In this document: positions 33,440-43,201 of the stretch, in pieces
Layout of the letters: every line of letters starts with the position of its first letter
How positions within the stretch are numbered: position 1 is the first letter of the stretch
Origin: Pelagibius sp040217155
GTDB lineage: Bacteria > Pseudomonadota > Alphaproteobacteria > Kiloniellales > Kiloniellaceae
Assembly: GCA_040217155.1 (NCBI GenBank)
Contig: JAVJNS010000030.1
Location: 1 to 64,000 of the forward strand
Length of the DNA: 64,000 nt
Direction of reading: 5' to 3'
Notes under the pieces: generated by a model
Database searches by the model: none
Told to the model about the DNA's origin: nothing
Seen by the model: only the letters and a program-made list of their open reading frames with translations
Position numbers and translations under genes: made by a program

Positions 33440-35662
33440 CTAGCTATCCAGCTCAAAAATCAGCGTCGCCAGGGGCGGCAGCACAATTTCGATGGAATCG
33501 GGGCGGCCGTGAGACGCCAGAGGCCGGCTCTCCACGGCGCCCAGATTGCCGCGGTCCCGGCCGCCGTAGGCGGCGGCGTCGCTGTTGAGGCGCTCGGCCC
33601 AGCGCCCGGCCGCGGGGACGCCCAGGCGCCAGGCGCCGCGCTCAACCGGAGTGAAGTTGCAGACGACGACGACCGGCGCGGTACCGTCGCGGCCGCGGCG
33701 CACCCAGGCGAAGACGGACTCCTCCGCCGCGTTCGCTTCGATCCATTCGAAGCCTTCGGCCTCGCAGTCCAGTTGATGGAGCGCGGGTGTCGTCAGGTAG
33801 AGCCGGTTGAGGTCGCGGACCAGTGCTTGCACGCCCGCATGGCGTTTGTCGGCAAGCAGGTGCCAGTCGAGGCTGCGGTCATGGTTCCACTCTGCCGGCT
33901 GGGCGAAGTCCTGGCCCATGAACAGCAGCTTCTTGCCCGGATGGCCCCACATGAAAGCGTAGTAGGCCCGCAGGTTGGCAAAGCGCTGGTCGTCATCTCC
34001 GGGCATTTTCGCCAGCAGCGAGCCCTTGCCGTGCACCACCTCGTCGTGGCTGAGCGGCAGCACGAAGTTTTCCGAAAAGGCGTAGTGCAGACCGAAGGTC
34101 ATCTGGTGATGATGGTGGCGGCGATGCACCGGGTCGTGGCGCATAAAGTCCAGGGTGTCGTTCATCCATCCCATATTCCACTTGTAGCCGAAGCCGAGGC
34201 CGCCGGCGTCGGTCGGTGCCGAGACCGCGGGGAAGGAGGTCGATTCTTCGGCCAGCGTCATGACACCGTCGCAGGCGCCGTAGACGACTTCGTTCATGCG
34301 CCTGAGAAACGCGATGGCCTCCAGGTTTTCACGCCCGCCATGGACGTTCGGCACCCATTCGCCTTCGTCACGCGAGTAGTCGCGGTAGAGCATGGAGGCG
34401 ACGGCGTCGACGCGCAGGCCGTCCAGATGATGCTCCTTCAGCCAATAGAGCGCATTGGCGATCAGGTAGTTCTGCACTTCGCGCCGGCCGTAGTTGTAGA
34501 TCAGCGTGTTCCAGTCCTGATGAAAGCCCTCGCGCGGGTCGGCGTATTCATAAAGCGCGGTGCCGTCGAAGCGCCCCAGCCCGTGTTCGTCCGTGGGGAA
34601 GTGGCCGGGAACCCAGTCGAGGATGATCCCCAGCCCGGCCTCGTGGCAGGCTTCGACGAAGTCGCGGAACTCGTCCGGCGTGCCGTGCCGGATGGTCGGC
34701 GCGTAGAGGCCGATGGGCTGATAGCCCCAGGAGCCGTCGAAGGGATATTCGGTGACCGGCAGCATCTCGATATGGGTAAAGCCCATGTCGCGGACATAGG
34801 GCACCAGCTTTTCCGCCAGTTCGTGATAGCTCAACGGGCGTGCGCCGCCGTCGGCGCGCTGCCAGGAGCCGAGATGTACCTCGTAGATCGAGATCGGCCG
34901 GTCGCGGCGGCCGGCTTCCGCGCGCCGCGCCATCCAGGTCTCGTCGCGCCACCGGCGCCCGCGCAGTTCGCGCACCACGGATGCGGTGGCCGGCGGATGC
35001 TCGCTGCCGAAGCCGACGGGATCGGCCTTCAGCGGCTGGACGGCGCCTTCGGCGCCCCTGATCTCGTACTTGTAGCGGGCGCCCTCGCCCACGCCCGGCA
35101 GGAAGATTTCCCACACGCCAGTGGTTCCGCGCGGGCGCATGGGGTGGCGCCGGCCATCCCAGAAATTGAAGTCGCCGACGACGGAAACGCGCTGGGCATT
35201 CGGGGCCCAGACGGCGAAGTGAACGCCCGCGACGCCGTCCAGTTGCAGGGGATGGGCGCCGAGCGCCTGCCAAAGGCCGAGGTGCGAACCCTCGCTGATG
35301 AAATGCTCGTCCATCCCGCCGAGAACCGGGCCGAAGCGGTAGGGATCCTGCTCCTCCCAGCTGGTTCCCTCAGCTTGCAGCCGCAAACGATAGGCGCCGG
35401 GGTCGGCCGCCAATTCGGCGGCGAACAGACCGGCCGGATCGACCAGGCTCAGAGGCACCGGATCGCCGGAGGGCGTCGCCGGCAGCATCTCAACCGCTTC
35501 GGCTCCCGGGCGGAAGACGCGCAGAACCCAACGCTCCTTGGCGTCCCGATGCAGGCCGAGATAGGCGAAGGGATCGCCGTGCGTACCGGCGGCGAGGGCC
35601 GCGGTCTGGCGGGGATCGGTTTGAGGAACGCCTTTTGCGGCGGATTTCTTGGGCTTGGCCAT
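33440..35662 (-). CDS. glgB: 1,4-alpha-glucan branching enzyme
   Basis: Makes alpha-1,6 branches in glycogen (GH13). At 740 residues it has the N-terminal carbohydrate-binding module (DPFAYLGLHRDAKERWVLRVFRPGAEAVEM) and the catalytic barrel with the nucleophile Asp in GLRVDAVASMLYRDYSR, the acid Glu in MTLAEESTSFPAVS and HDEVVHGKGSLL. The start at 35662 (MAKPKKSAAKG) follows AAAGAGCTC and avoids a 55-residue upstream part that overlaps glgP in another frame. It is 8 bp after glgP, last in the glycogen run. Confidence 0.97.
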   Translation of the reverse strand: MAKPKKSAAKGVPQTDPRQTAALAAGTHGDPFAYLGLHRDAKERWVLRVFRPGAEAVEMLPATPSGDPVPLSLVDPAGLFAAELAADPGAYRLRLQAEGTSWEEQDPYRFGPVLGGMDEHFISEGSHLGLWQALGAHPLQLDGVAGVHFAVWAPNAQRVSVVGDFNFWDGRRHPMRPRGTTGVWEIFLPGVGEGARYKYEIRGAEGAVQPLKADPVGFGSEHPPATASVVRELRGRRWRDETWMARRAEAGRRDRPISIYEVHLGSWQRADGGARPLSYHELAEKLVPYVRDMGFTHIEMLPVTEYPFDGSWGYQPIGLYAPTIRHGTPDEFRDFVEACHEAGLGIILDWVPGHFPTDEHGLGRFDGTALYEYADPREGFHQDWNTLIYNYGRREVQNYLIANALYWLKEHHLDGLRVDAVASMLYRDYSRDEGEWVPNVHGGRENLEAIAFLRRMNEVVYGACDGVMTLAEESTSFPAVSAPTDAGGLGFGYKWNMGWMNDTLDFMRHDPVHRRHHHHQMTFGLHYAFSENFVLPLSHDEVVHGKGSLLAKMPGDDDQRFANLRAYYAFMWGHPGKKLLFMGQDFAQPAEWNHDRSLDWHLLADKRHAGVQALVRDLNRLYLTTPALHQLDCEAEGFEWIEANAAEESVFAWVRRGRDGTAPVVVVCNFTPVERGAWRLGVPAAGRWAERLNSDAAAYGGRDRGNLGAVESRPLASHGRPDSIEIVLPPLATLIFELDS

Positions 35663-35670
35663 GAGCTCTT

Positions 35671-38085
35671 TCAAAACGCTGTTTCGGCATTCCAGATGTC
35701 GCGGGCGTAGCTGCGTATCGTCCGGTCGGAGGAGAACCATCCCATCTGAGCGGTGTTCAGAACGGCGCTGCGGAACCAGCCGTCGCGATCGTGCCAGGCC
35801 GAGTCGATGCGGCGCTGGACATCCCAATAAGCCTTGAAGTCGGCCGCCACCATGAACCAGTCGTGTTGGCGCAGGTTGTCGACCAGCGCGGTGTAGCGCT
35901 CTGGGTCGTCCGGGGAGAAGGCGCCCGAGGCAATCTGGTCGAGCACCTCGGCGAGTCGCGGATCGGCGTCGATATGGGTTGAGGGCTCGTAGCCCTCCGC
36001 GCGGGCCGCCGAAACCTGCTCGGCCGTAAGGCCGAAGATGAAGATGTTGTCGCGGCCAACGGCATCGGCAATTTCGATGTTGGCGCCGTCCAGCGTGCCC
36101 ACGGTCAGGGCGCCGTTCAACGACAGCTTCATATTGCCGGTGCCCGAGGCTTCCATGCCGGCGGTGGAGATCTGCTCGGAGAGATCGGCGGCGGGAATCA
36201 GAAGTTCGGCCATGGAGACGTTGTAGTTCGGCGGGTAGACGACCTGCAGGCGTTCGGCCATTTGCGGATCGGCATTCACCGTCGCACCGATGTCGTTGAT
36301 CAGCTTGATGATCTGCTTGGCCATGGCATAGCCCGGAGCGGCCTTGCCGCCGAAGACCATGACGCGCGGGGCCCAGCCCGCATCGGGGTCGCGGCGGATT
36401 TCGTTCCGCATCGCGGCGACCTGCAAAATGTTGAGCAGTTGTCGTTTGTATTCATGGATGCGCTTGATCTGGATATCGAACATGGCATCGGGGTTGACCG
36501 TCATGCCCATGGTGCGGTTCAAGTAGTCCGCGAGCCGCAGCTTGTTGTCGCGTTTGGCCGCCGCAAAGCGCTCGCGAAAGCCCGCGTCGTCGGCGAGTGG
36601 CGCCAGCGCCCGCAGTTGTTCAAGGTCGGTGACCCAATCGCCGCCGATGTGCTTCATCAGAAGCTTGCGCAGGGAAAGGTTGCAGTTGTAGAGCCAGCGC
36701 CGCGGCGTGACGCCGTTGGTCTGGTTGACGATACGCTCCGGGTGCAGGGTGTGGAGATCCTTGAACACGGTCTGCTTCATCAGGCTGGTATGAAGAGCCG
36801 AAACGCCGTTGACCCGGCGCGCGCCGATGAAGGCGAGGTCCCCCATGCGAACCTCCTGTCCGTCGACGATCTTCACGCCGGAGGGACGCTTTACCGTCTT
36901 GGCGTGGTGCGCGTCGATCTGCTCGATCAGTTGCATGTGGCGCGGCAGGATCCGGCCCATGAGATCGGCGGGCCAACGCTCCAGGGCCTCGGGCAGCAGC
37001 GTGTGGTTGGTGTAGTGCAGGCAGTTGCGGGCAATCTCGAAAGCGGCGGCAAAGGGTTGCCGGTGCTGGTCGACGAGCAGGCGGATCAGTTCCGGGAAGG
37101 CGATCGCGGGATGGGTGTCGTTGAGCTGGATTGCAATGGCCTGCGGCAGCCGGGTCACGTCGTCGTGCTGCGAGAGGAAGCGGCGCATGATGTCGGCCAG
37201 CGAGGCGGCGGTGAAGAAATATTCCTGCTTCAGCCGCAATTCTTTGCCCTGCTCGGTGGTGTCGTCGGGATAGAGCACGCGGCTGATCGTCTCGGCAAGC
37301 ACCGAGGGGGCCGCCGCCGCCATGTAGTCACCTCTGTTAAAGGGCTCCAGGTCGAACTCGCGTTGTGATTTCGCCGACCACAGGCGCAGCGTGTTGGCCC
37401 AGCGGCCACGCCAGCCGGGAACCGGCGTGTCATAGCCGACGGCGAGGACAGTCTCCGCCGGGCTCCATTGCTGCGCGCCGTCTTCCATGCGCAGCTCACC
37501 GCCGAAACTGATGCTGTAGCTGGTCTCCGGCCGCTCGAACTCCCAGGGGTGCACCTGGCGCAGCCAGTCCTCGGCTTCTTCGGTCTGCCAGCCGTTCTCG
37601 AAGGACTGGCGGAACAGGCCGTGATTATAGCGGATGCCGTAACCGTTGGCCGGGAGTCCGACGGTCGACATCGAGTCGAGGAAGCAGGCGGCCAGGCGCC
37701 CGAGGCCGCCGTTGCCGAGTGCGGCGTCCGGTTCGTCGGTCAGCAGGGCGTTGTAGTCGATGCCGAACTCCGCGACCACCGACCGAACGGAGTCATCCAA
37801 GCCCAAGTTGGCGATGGCGTCTTCCAGCAGGCGGCCGATGAGGAACTCCATCGACAGATAGTACACGCGCTTGTGGCGTTCGGCGCGAATACGCTCGGTG
37901 GTTTCGAACCAGGGGGCGATGACCAGATCGCGAATGGCGCGTGACACCGCCAGACGCCAGTCGGTGAGTGTGGCGGCGCCGGGGTTCTTGCCGATGGAAT
38001 ACTGCAGGTGATATTCGATCGACCGGCGCAGCTCCGCGTCGTCAGGACGATTGCCGGGCTGAAGGGCGAACGTTTCGGTCAACAT
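35671..38085 (-). CDS. glgP: Glycogen phosphorylase
   Basis: Phosphorolyses glycogen to glucose-1-phosphate. The 804-residue GT35 enzyme has the PLP lysine motif EASGTGNMKLSLNGALTVGTLDGANIEI near the C-terminus, and the conserved N-terminal KRVYYLSMEFLIGRLLEDAI and GNGGLGRLAACFLDSM. It sits between the ROK regulator gene and glgB on the same strand, 66 bp from the former and 8 bp from the latter. The product feeds pgm in the same cluster. Confidence 0.98.
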   Translation of the reverse strand: MLTETFALQPGNRPDDAELRRSIEYHLQYSIGKNPGAATLTDWRLAVSRAIRDLVIAPWFETTERIRAERHKRVYYLSMEFLIGRLLEDAIANLGLDDSVRSVVAEFGIDYNALLTDEPDAALGNGGLGRLAACFLDSMSTVGLPANGYGIRYNHGLFRQSFENGWQTEEAEDWLRQVHPWEFERPETSYSISFGGELRMEDGAQQWSPAETVLAVGYDTPVPGWRGRWANTLRLWSAKSQREFDLEPFNRGDYMAAAAPSVLAETISRVLYPDDTTEQGKELRLKQEYFFTAASLADIMRRFLSQHDDVTRLPQAIAIQLNDTHPAIAFPELIRLLVDQHRQPFAAAFEIARNCLHYTNHTLLPEALERWPADLMGRILPRHMQLIEQIDAHHAKTVKRPSGVKIVDGQEVRMGDLAFIGARRVNGVSALHTSLMKQTVFKDLHTLHPERIVNQTNGVTPRRWLYNCNLSLRKLLMKHIGGDWVTDLEQLRALAPLADDAGFRERFAAAKRDNKLRLADYLNRTMGMTVNPDAMFDIQIKRIHEYKRQLLNILQVAAMRNEIRRDPDAGWAPRVMVFGGKAAPGYAMAKQIIKLINDIGATVNADPQMAERLQVVYPPNYNVSMAELLIPAADLSEQISTAGMEASGTGNMKLSLNGALTVGTLDGANIEIADAVGRDNIFIFGLTAEQVSAARAEGYEPSTHIDADPRLAEVLDQIASGAFSPDDPERYTALVDNLRQHDWFMVAADFKAYWDVQRRIDSAWHDRDGWFRSAVLNTAQMGWFSSDRTIRSYARDIWNAETAF

Positions 38086-38151
38086 GGAAACCTCAAAAAA
38101 ATTATTCTTTGCGCCGCAGACGCGGCAAGGAACTGCAGCACCGGACGCGGG

Positions 38152-39363
38152 TCAGGCTGCAGTGGCAATCTTCTTGACCAGCAATTCCTGGTCGGGGGAG
38201 AACTCCCGGATCAACGGCAGGATGGCTGCGCCGGCAACACGCGCCTGGGTTCCGATGCTGCCTTGACACAGGGTGAGCGGACTGGTGCCCGTCAGATCCA
38301 TGCGGTGCAAGGCTTCTTGCACGTCCTGCACCAGGGCGCCGAGTTGTGCGGGGTGCAACATGGCGTCGATGACCACGCCTTCGAAATCGATGACGCTGGC
38401 CGCCGCCGCGATAGCCTCGGCGATCGGCGCCGCCGCGCCGCGCCGCCAGCCGGCAAAGGCGTCCGCCGCGCGAGGGTCGGCCGCCAGGTCGGCGATCATG
38501 CCGAGCTCACCAATACCGGCCGCGCGCAGTGTGTTCTCCAGGCTGTAGAGGGAACCCTGGCGGATCAGTTGTTCGCGTCCGCCCGCCGCGGCCGCCACCG
38601 GCATCGAACCGATGGCTCCGGCATTGCGCTGCGTCCCTTCGAAGAGCTGGCCATTGATCACAAGGCCGCCGCCAATGAATGTCCCGACGTAGATGTAGAG
38701 CGCGCTGGAAAAGGTGAGGGCGCGCCCCAGCACCATCTCCGCCGCGCAGGCGGCCGTCGCGTCGTTGTAGACCTCCACAGGCAGTTCGGTGATCTCCGAG
38801 ATCATCGCGGTGACGTCGACTTCATTCCAGTCCACCAGCTCGGCCGGGTCGAGGCCCATGACGTCGGTCCAGCCGGAGATGTGCCCCGGCATCGCGACTC
38901 CGATGCCGACGACGCGGTCGAGCTGCGACTCGTCGAGGCCCCGCAGCAGCGCGGCAAGTTCCCGGCGCAGCAGCCTCGCCACCTCCTTGCGCCGCGGGGC
39001 GGCATAGGGGAAGCGCTTATAGTCGATGGCTTGGCCATGAAAGTTCACCAGCATCAATTCCAGACTGCGGCGGCCGATCTTCACGCCGGCCGAAAACGCG
39101 CCATTGGGGTTCAGGGCGATGGGCGTGTGGGGTTGGCCCACCTTGCCGCGCACCTTGTTTTCCTTGCGGACCAGTTTCTCCTTCAGCAGCGCATTGACGA
39201 TGACCGACACCGCCTGGGCGCTGAGGCCGGTCAAGCGGGCCATTTCTGCCTTCGGGAGCGCGCCATGCTGGCGGATCAGATTGAGGATCATCCGCCTGTT
39301 GTAGGCGCGCAGGCCGAGCTGATCGCCGCCACGAATCTGGTGCTCACCTTGCATAGTCTTCAA
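38152..39363 (-). CDS. ROK-family transcriptional regulator
   Basis: A 403-residue repressor-type ROK protein. The N-terminal winged helix (KAEMARLTGLSAQAVSVIVNALLKEKLVRKENK, about 40-72) is followed by a sugar-kinase-like domain (GIGVAMPGHISGW, VYNDATAACAAEMVLG, IYVGTFIGGGLVINGQLFEGTQRNAGAIG). In zinc-containing ROK proteins a CxCGxxGC cluster follows this point; here the sequence is GSMPVAAAAGGREQLI, with no cysteine cluster. It heads the glgP-glgB unit, inside the glycogen cluster. A dyad upstream (39444-39466) recurs in the glgC/frcB region and is a candidate binding site. Likely ligand: a sugar or sugar phosphate. Confidence 0.9.
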   Translation of the reverse strand: MKTMQGEHQIRGGDQLGLRAYNRRMILNLIRQHGALPKAEMARLTGLSAQAVSVIVNALLKEKLVRKENKVRGKVGQPHTPIALNPNGAFSAGVKIGRRSLELMLVNFHGQAIDYKRFPYAAPRRKEVARLLRRELAALLRGLDESQLDRVVGIGVAMPGHISGWTDVMGLDPAELVDWNEVDVTAMISEITELPVEVYNDATAACAAEMVLGRALTFSSALYIYVGTFIGGGLVINGQLFEGTQRNAGAIGSMPVAAAAGGREQLIRQGSLYSLENTLRAAGIGELGMIADLAADPRAADAFAGWRRGAAAPIAEAIAAAASVIDFEGVVIDAMLHPAQLGALVQDVQEALHRMDLTGTSPLTLCQGSIGTQARVAGAAILPLIREFSPDQELLVKKIATAA

Positions 39364-39443
39364 TCCGCCCTTTTTCGATTTCGCGGCTCAATGCCCGCAT
39401 GCCACCCGGCTGGCCCAGGATGCAGTTTTCTGCCGTCTCAAGC

Positions 39444-39466
39444 AAATAATTCCTGGTGATTTATTT
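39444..39466. promoter_or_regulatory. Candidate ROK operator upstream of the ROK gene
   Basis: AAATAA-N11-TTATTT with the right half GTGATTTATTT (39456-39466), about 80 bp upstream of the ROK start codon. The same spacing and right half recur at 48242-48264. ROK repressors of the NagC/Mlc type bind AT-rich dyads, so autoregulation is plausible. Binding is inferred. Confidence 0.5.
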
Positions 39467-39506
39467 TTCTGAACACCGCTCGTAGCCGCCTGGCTCGCGG
39501 CGCTCT

Positions 39507-41138
39507 TCACGTGCGCACATCCGGTGCGTCGCGGTCTAGCCGCGAAGCGGTTCCGGCGATCTGCGCAGCGGCTGCGATCACCGCCGCGAGCGCTTCCTGG
39601 GGATCGTCGGTCTGCCGCCCCGGGTCGTCCTCGAAGCGTTCCAGATAGACCCGCAGCGTGGCGCCGACCGTGCCGGTGCCCGAGAGGCGGAAGACCACCC
39701 TGGCATTCTCCTTGAAGAACACGCGCAGGCCCTGATGGTTGGTGAGCGACCCGTCGACCGGGTCGTTGTAGGCGAAGTCATCGGCCGCGGTCACGGTGAG
39801 CCCGGCGAAGCTCTGGCCCGGCAGGTCGCCGAGGCGCCCGCGCAGGTTCTCCATCAGCGCCTCCGCCGCCACCTTGTCGACCCCTTCGTAGTCATGCCGG
39901 GTGTAGTAGTCGCGTCCGTAGGCCGACCAGTGCGCCTTCAGGATGTCGGCGACCGATTCGCGGCGCTCGGCCAGGATGTTCAGCCACAACAGGACGGCCC
40001 AGAGACCATCTTTCTCGCGCACGTGATCGGAGCCTGTCCCGGCGCTTTCCTCACCGCACAGCGTGACCAGGCCGGCATCGAGCAGATTTCCGAAGAACTT
40101 CCATCCGGTCGGGGTCTCGTAGGCAGAGATGCCGAGCTTCGCGGCGACCCGGTCGGCGGCACGGCTGGTCGGCATGGAGCGGGCGACGCCATCAAGGCCC
40201 GCCGCATAACCCGGCGCCAGCTTCGCGTTGGCGGTCAAAACGGCCAGGCTGTCGGAGGGTGTCACATAGACCCCACGCCCGAGCACCATGTTGCGGTCGC
40301 CGTCGCCGTCCGAGGCGGCGGCGAAGTCGGGGGCCTCCGGTCCCATCATCAGGTCGACGAGCGGCCGGCAATGGACCGGGTTGGGGTCCGGGTGGCCGCC
40401 GCCGAAATCCGCCAGCGGTATCGCATTGACGACGCTGCCGGGCGGCGCGCCGAGTTCCTCCTCCAGAATAGCCGTGGCGTAGGGGCCGGTGACCGCATGC
40501 ATGGCGTCGAAGCGCAGGGTGAAGCCCGACGCGAAAAGCCCGCGGATGGCATCGAAGTCGAAGAGGGAGCGCATCAGGTCGACGTAGATCGCCACCGAAT
40601 CGATGACTTCCACAGCCGTGTTTTCCAGCACGGTTTCGCCGCAATTGGCGAGATCGACCTCACCGGAGGCGAGGGTGCGGTATTCCTCGATCTCCTGGCT
40701 GCGCCGGTAGATTGCATCGGTCACGCTTTCCGGTGCCGGGCCGCCCGCCGGGATGTTGTACTTGAGGCCGAAATCGCCGTCGGCGCCGGCCGGGTTGTGG
40801 CTCGCCGAAAGGATGAGGCCGCCGTCCGTCTTGCGGCTGCGGATCACAGCCGATGCCGCCGGTGTCGAGAGAATGCCGTTCTGCCCCACCAGCACGCGCG
40901 CGGCACCGCCGGCGGCGGCCATCCTCAGGATGGTCTGGATTGCTTCCTTGTTGAAGTAGCGCCCGTCACCGCCGAGGGTGAGGGTCTTTCCGGCGATGCC
41001 GCCGATCGCATCGAAAATCGATTGCACATAGTTTTCCAAGTAGCCCTGCTGCATGAACACCCGGGTCTGCTTGCGCAGCCCCGAGGTACCGGGCTTCTGA
41101 CCATCGATGGGTTTCGTTGGAACGATATTCACGGACAT
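39507..41138 (-). CDS. pgm: Phosphoglucomutase (alpha-D-glucose phosphate-specific)
   Basis: Interconverts glucose-1-phosphate and glucose-6-phosphate. The 543-residue protein starts PTKPIDGQKPGTSGLRKQTRVFMQQGYLENYVQSIFDAI, typical of the Pgm family. The phosphoserine loop is ILSASHNPAG (Ser in S-A-S-H-N-P) and the metal site is SDGDGDRNMVLG. It links glycogen synthesis (via glgC) and breakdown (via glgP) to central metabolism. It overlaps the end of malQ by 10 bp, so it belongs to the glgC-glgA-glgX-malQ-pgm transcript; the ROK-glgP-glgB unit starts 143 bp after it. Confidence 0.97.
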   Translation of the reverse strand: MSVNIVPTKPIDGQKPGTSGLRKQTRVFMQQGYLENYVQSIFDAIGGIAGKTLTLGGDGRYFNKEAIQTILRMAAAGGAARVLVGQNGILSTPAASAVIRSRKTDGGLILSASHNPAGADGDFGLKYNIPAGGPAPESVTDAIYRRSQEIEEYRTLASGEVDLANCGETVLENTAVEVIDSVAIYVDLMRSLFDFDAIRGLFASGFTLRFDAMHAVTGPYATAILEEELGAPPGSVVNAIPLADFGGGHPDPNPVHCRPLVDLMMGPEAPDFAAASDGDGDRNMVLGRGVYVTPSDSLAVLTANAKLAPGYAAGLDGVARSMPTSRAADRVAAKLGISAYETPTGWKFFGNLLDAGLVTLCGEESAGTGSDHVREKDGLWAVLLWLNILAERRESVADILKAHWSAYGRDYYTRHDYEGVDKVAAEALMENLRGRLGDLPGQSFAGLTVTAADDFAYNDPVDGSLTNHQGLRVFFKENARVVFRLSGTGTVGATLRVYLERFEDDPGRQTDDPQEALAAVIAAAAQIAGTASRLDRDAPDVRT

Positions 41139-43201
41139 GGTTGTGCCTCGTTGACCCCTGATACGACTTTTTCGGAGGGACTGAGAAGGCGCGCGACCGC
41201 GCGCAAACCGGGATCGTCGGCCAGCGCGCCGGTGGCGACCGGATAGCGGCGGCGCCAGTTGGGATGCTCGTCGATGGTGCCCGGAAGGTTCTGCTGGGCG
41301 ACGCTGCCGATGGCGTCGTCGAGCTGAACAGCGACAAGACCGGACCCCGCGGCAGCCAGCATGCCGTGCAGGGCCACGGCGATGCCGTCGTCAGCCTCAG
41401 GTGGCGGTGCCGTGGGGTCGAGGTTTGCCGGAGCAAGCCCCTCGTCCTTCAAGAGCCGCGCGAGGGCGGCGCGCTCGTCGGCCCGCTGGCGGTGCTCTGC
41501 CTGTCGTGCCGCCGCGCTGCCGCCGGCGATATCGTGGCGCTGGTCGATGTCCCAACCGGACCACCAGCCGCGCAGGGTCGGTGTGTCGTGGGTGCCGAAG
41601 CTGGCGATGGTCGCGGGACGGTAGGCCGAGGGCGGATGAAAGCGGTGGCCCTCTTTCTCGAATTGCACGACGGCGCAGCCCAGCAAGCCGGACTGAGCCA
41701 GGCGGTCGCGCAGCCCCGGCGGCACCGAGCCGAGGTCTTCGCCGACGACGACGCAACCGGTGCGCTGTGCCTCCAACCGGATCAAAGCCAGCAGCGGCTC
41801 CAGGGGGTAGGCGACGTAGCCGCCGGGCGCGCCGTTCTCCGGCACCCAGAAGCTTCTTCTCAGGCCCAGGATATGGTCGATGCGGATGATCCCGGCGTGG
41901 CGCATGGCGCTGCGCAGCATCTCGATGAAGGGGCGATAGCCGGCGGCGCGCAGGCCCGCCGGGTCGAAGGGCGACAGCGCCCAGGTCTGCCCCGAGGGAT
42001 TGAATGCGTCGGGCGGCGCGCCGAGCGACACGGCCTCGACGAAGCAGTCCGGCGCGGACCAGGTATCGGCGCCGCCGGGGCGCACGCCGACCGCCACGTC
42101 GAGATAGAGTCCAAATCCCATGCCGGCGCGCTTCGCCGCGGCTTGAGCGGCGGCGATCTGGCGCGCCGCCAACCACTGCAGCCAGGCATGGTAGCGCAGT
42201 TCGGCGCCATTGCCGGCGGCGAAGTCCAGCACCGCTTGACTGCCGAAAGCCTGCAGCGGTTCAGGCCAGCCGCGCCAGTCCGCGCCATGCACCAGCGAAA
42301 CCGCCTCGAACAGCGCATACCACTCGAGTGCTTCGCCGTCGCCGGCACGCCACGCGGCAAAATCATCGGATGGCCCGCCGGGGACCGGATCGACGTCCTC
42401 GAAGACCGCGCGCAACACCGGTGACGCTATGCTCTCGGCAGCGGCATAGTCGACCAGTCCGCCGCTCCGTGCCATCTCCAAACGCTTCGTGTTGTCGTGC
42501 AGCAGGCGTTGTGCCTTGACGGAACTCGCAAATCCCGGAACCGCGTCCACGGCAATGTGGCGCGGTTCGAAGGCGGTGCGGCAAGAGGGCGTATAGGGGC
42601 TGATGCCGGTGCAGGCCGCGCCGCGCGCGTGCACCGGATTGATGCCGATAAAAGCGGCGCCGAGGCCGGCCATCTGCGCGGCGGCTGTCGCCAGGTCGGC
42701 GTAGTCGCCGATACCAAGGTTTCGGCTCGAACGCAGGGCATAGAGCGCGGCGGTGACGCCCCAGGCCCGTTCATGGCCAAGCATATCGGCGACACCCGGC
42801 GCTTGCGGCGGCGCGGCGATGATCAGGCAGGTTTCGTCGCCAAGGCAAAGCCGATGCAGCCCGGCGGGCGGGGCAATGTCAATAAACTCTTCGGCGCTGC
42901 CGCTTCGCACTTCTCCAGTTTCCAGTTCGAGATGCCACTCGGCCGGTGCCGTGAGGTTGAGGCGATGATCGTCGCCTGCCGTGAGCACGATCTCCTCGGG
43001 CAGCCGCCTGGTGCCGGCACGATGATCGTGTTCGGCCAGCGCTTCCGCCGCTTCAGCCTCCGTCGCCACCTCGCAGCCCATGGCGGAGAGAAGGGCGCGC
43101 TGCGTCTCGGGGCCGGTCGTGTGGAGGTTGCCCGCCAGGTCGTGCCAATGGGGTAGAATGCCCAGAGCCTCGGACAGCTTCTCAAGGGGGGACGTGTTCA
43201 C
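41129..43201 (-). CDS. malQ: 4-alpha-glucanotransferase (amylomaltase)
   Basis: Transfers alpha-1,4-glucan segments between maltodextrins (GH77). The 690-residue protein contains the nucleophile motif IIRIDHILGLRRSF, the acid Glu in VVGEDLGSVP and HDTPTLRGWW. The N-terminal part (1-140) is the bacterial extension seen in E. coli-type MalQ. It shares an ATGA overlap with glgX upstream and a 10-bp overlap with pgm downstream, so translation is coupled. Here it probably recycles short dextrins freed by glgP and glgX. Confidence 0.95.
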   Translation of the reverse strand: MNTSPLEKLSEALGILPHWHDLAGNLHTTGPETQRALLSAMGCEVATEAEAAEALAEHDHRAGTRRLPEEIVLTAGDDHRLNLTAPAEWHLELETGEVRSGSAEEFIDIAPPAGLHRLCLGDETCLIIAAPPQAPGVADMLGHERAWGVTAALYALRSSRNLGIGDYADLATAAAQMAGLGAAFIGINPVHARGAACTGISPYTPSCRTAFEPRHIAVDAVPGFASSVKAQRLLHDNTKRLEMARSGGLVDYAAAESIASPVLRAVFEDVDPVPGGPSDDFAAWRAGDGEALEWYALFEAVSLVHGADWRGWPEPLQAFGSQAVLDFAAGNGAELRYHAWLQWLAARQIAAAQAAAKRAGMGFGLYLDVAVGVRPGGADTWSAPDCFVEAVSLGAPPDAFNPSGQTWALSPFDPAGLRAAGYRPFIEMLRSAMRHAGIIRIDHILGLRRSFWVPENGAPGGYVAYPLEPLLALIRLEAQRTGCVVVGEDLGSVPPGLRDRLAQSGLLGCAVVQFEKEGHRFHPPSAYRPATIASFGTHDTPTLRGWWSGWDIDQRHDIAGGSAAARQAEHRQRADERAALARLLKDEGLAPANLDPTAPPPEADDGIAVALHGMLAAAGSGLVAVQLDDAIGSVAQQNLPGTIDEHPNWRRRYPVATGALADDPGLRAVARLLSPSEKVVSGVNEAQPCP

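Noticed and set aside
33437..35710. 757-residue open frame antisense to glgB
   Set aside because: Shadow frame; glgB has all catalytic motifs and a ribosome site.
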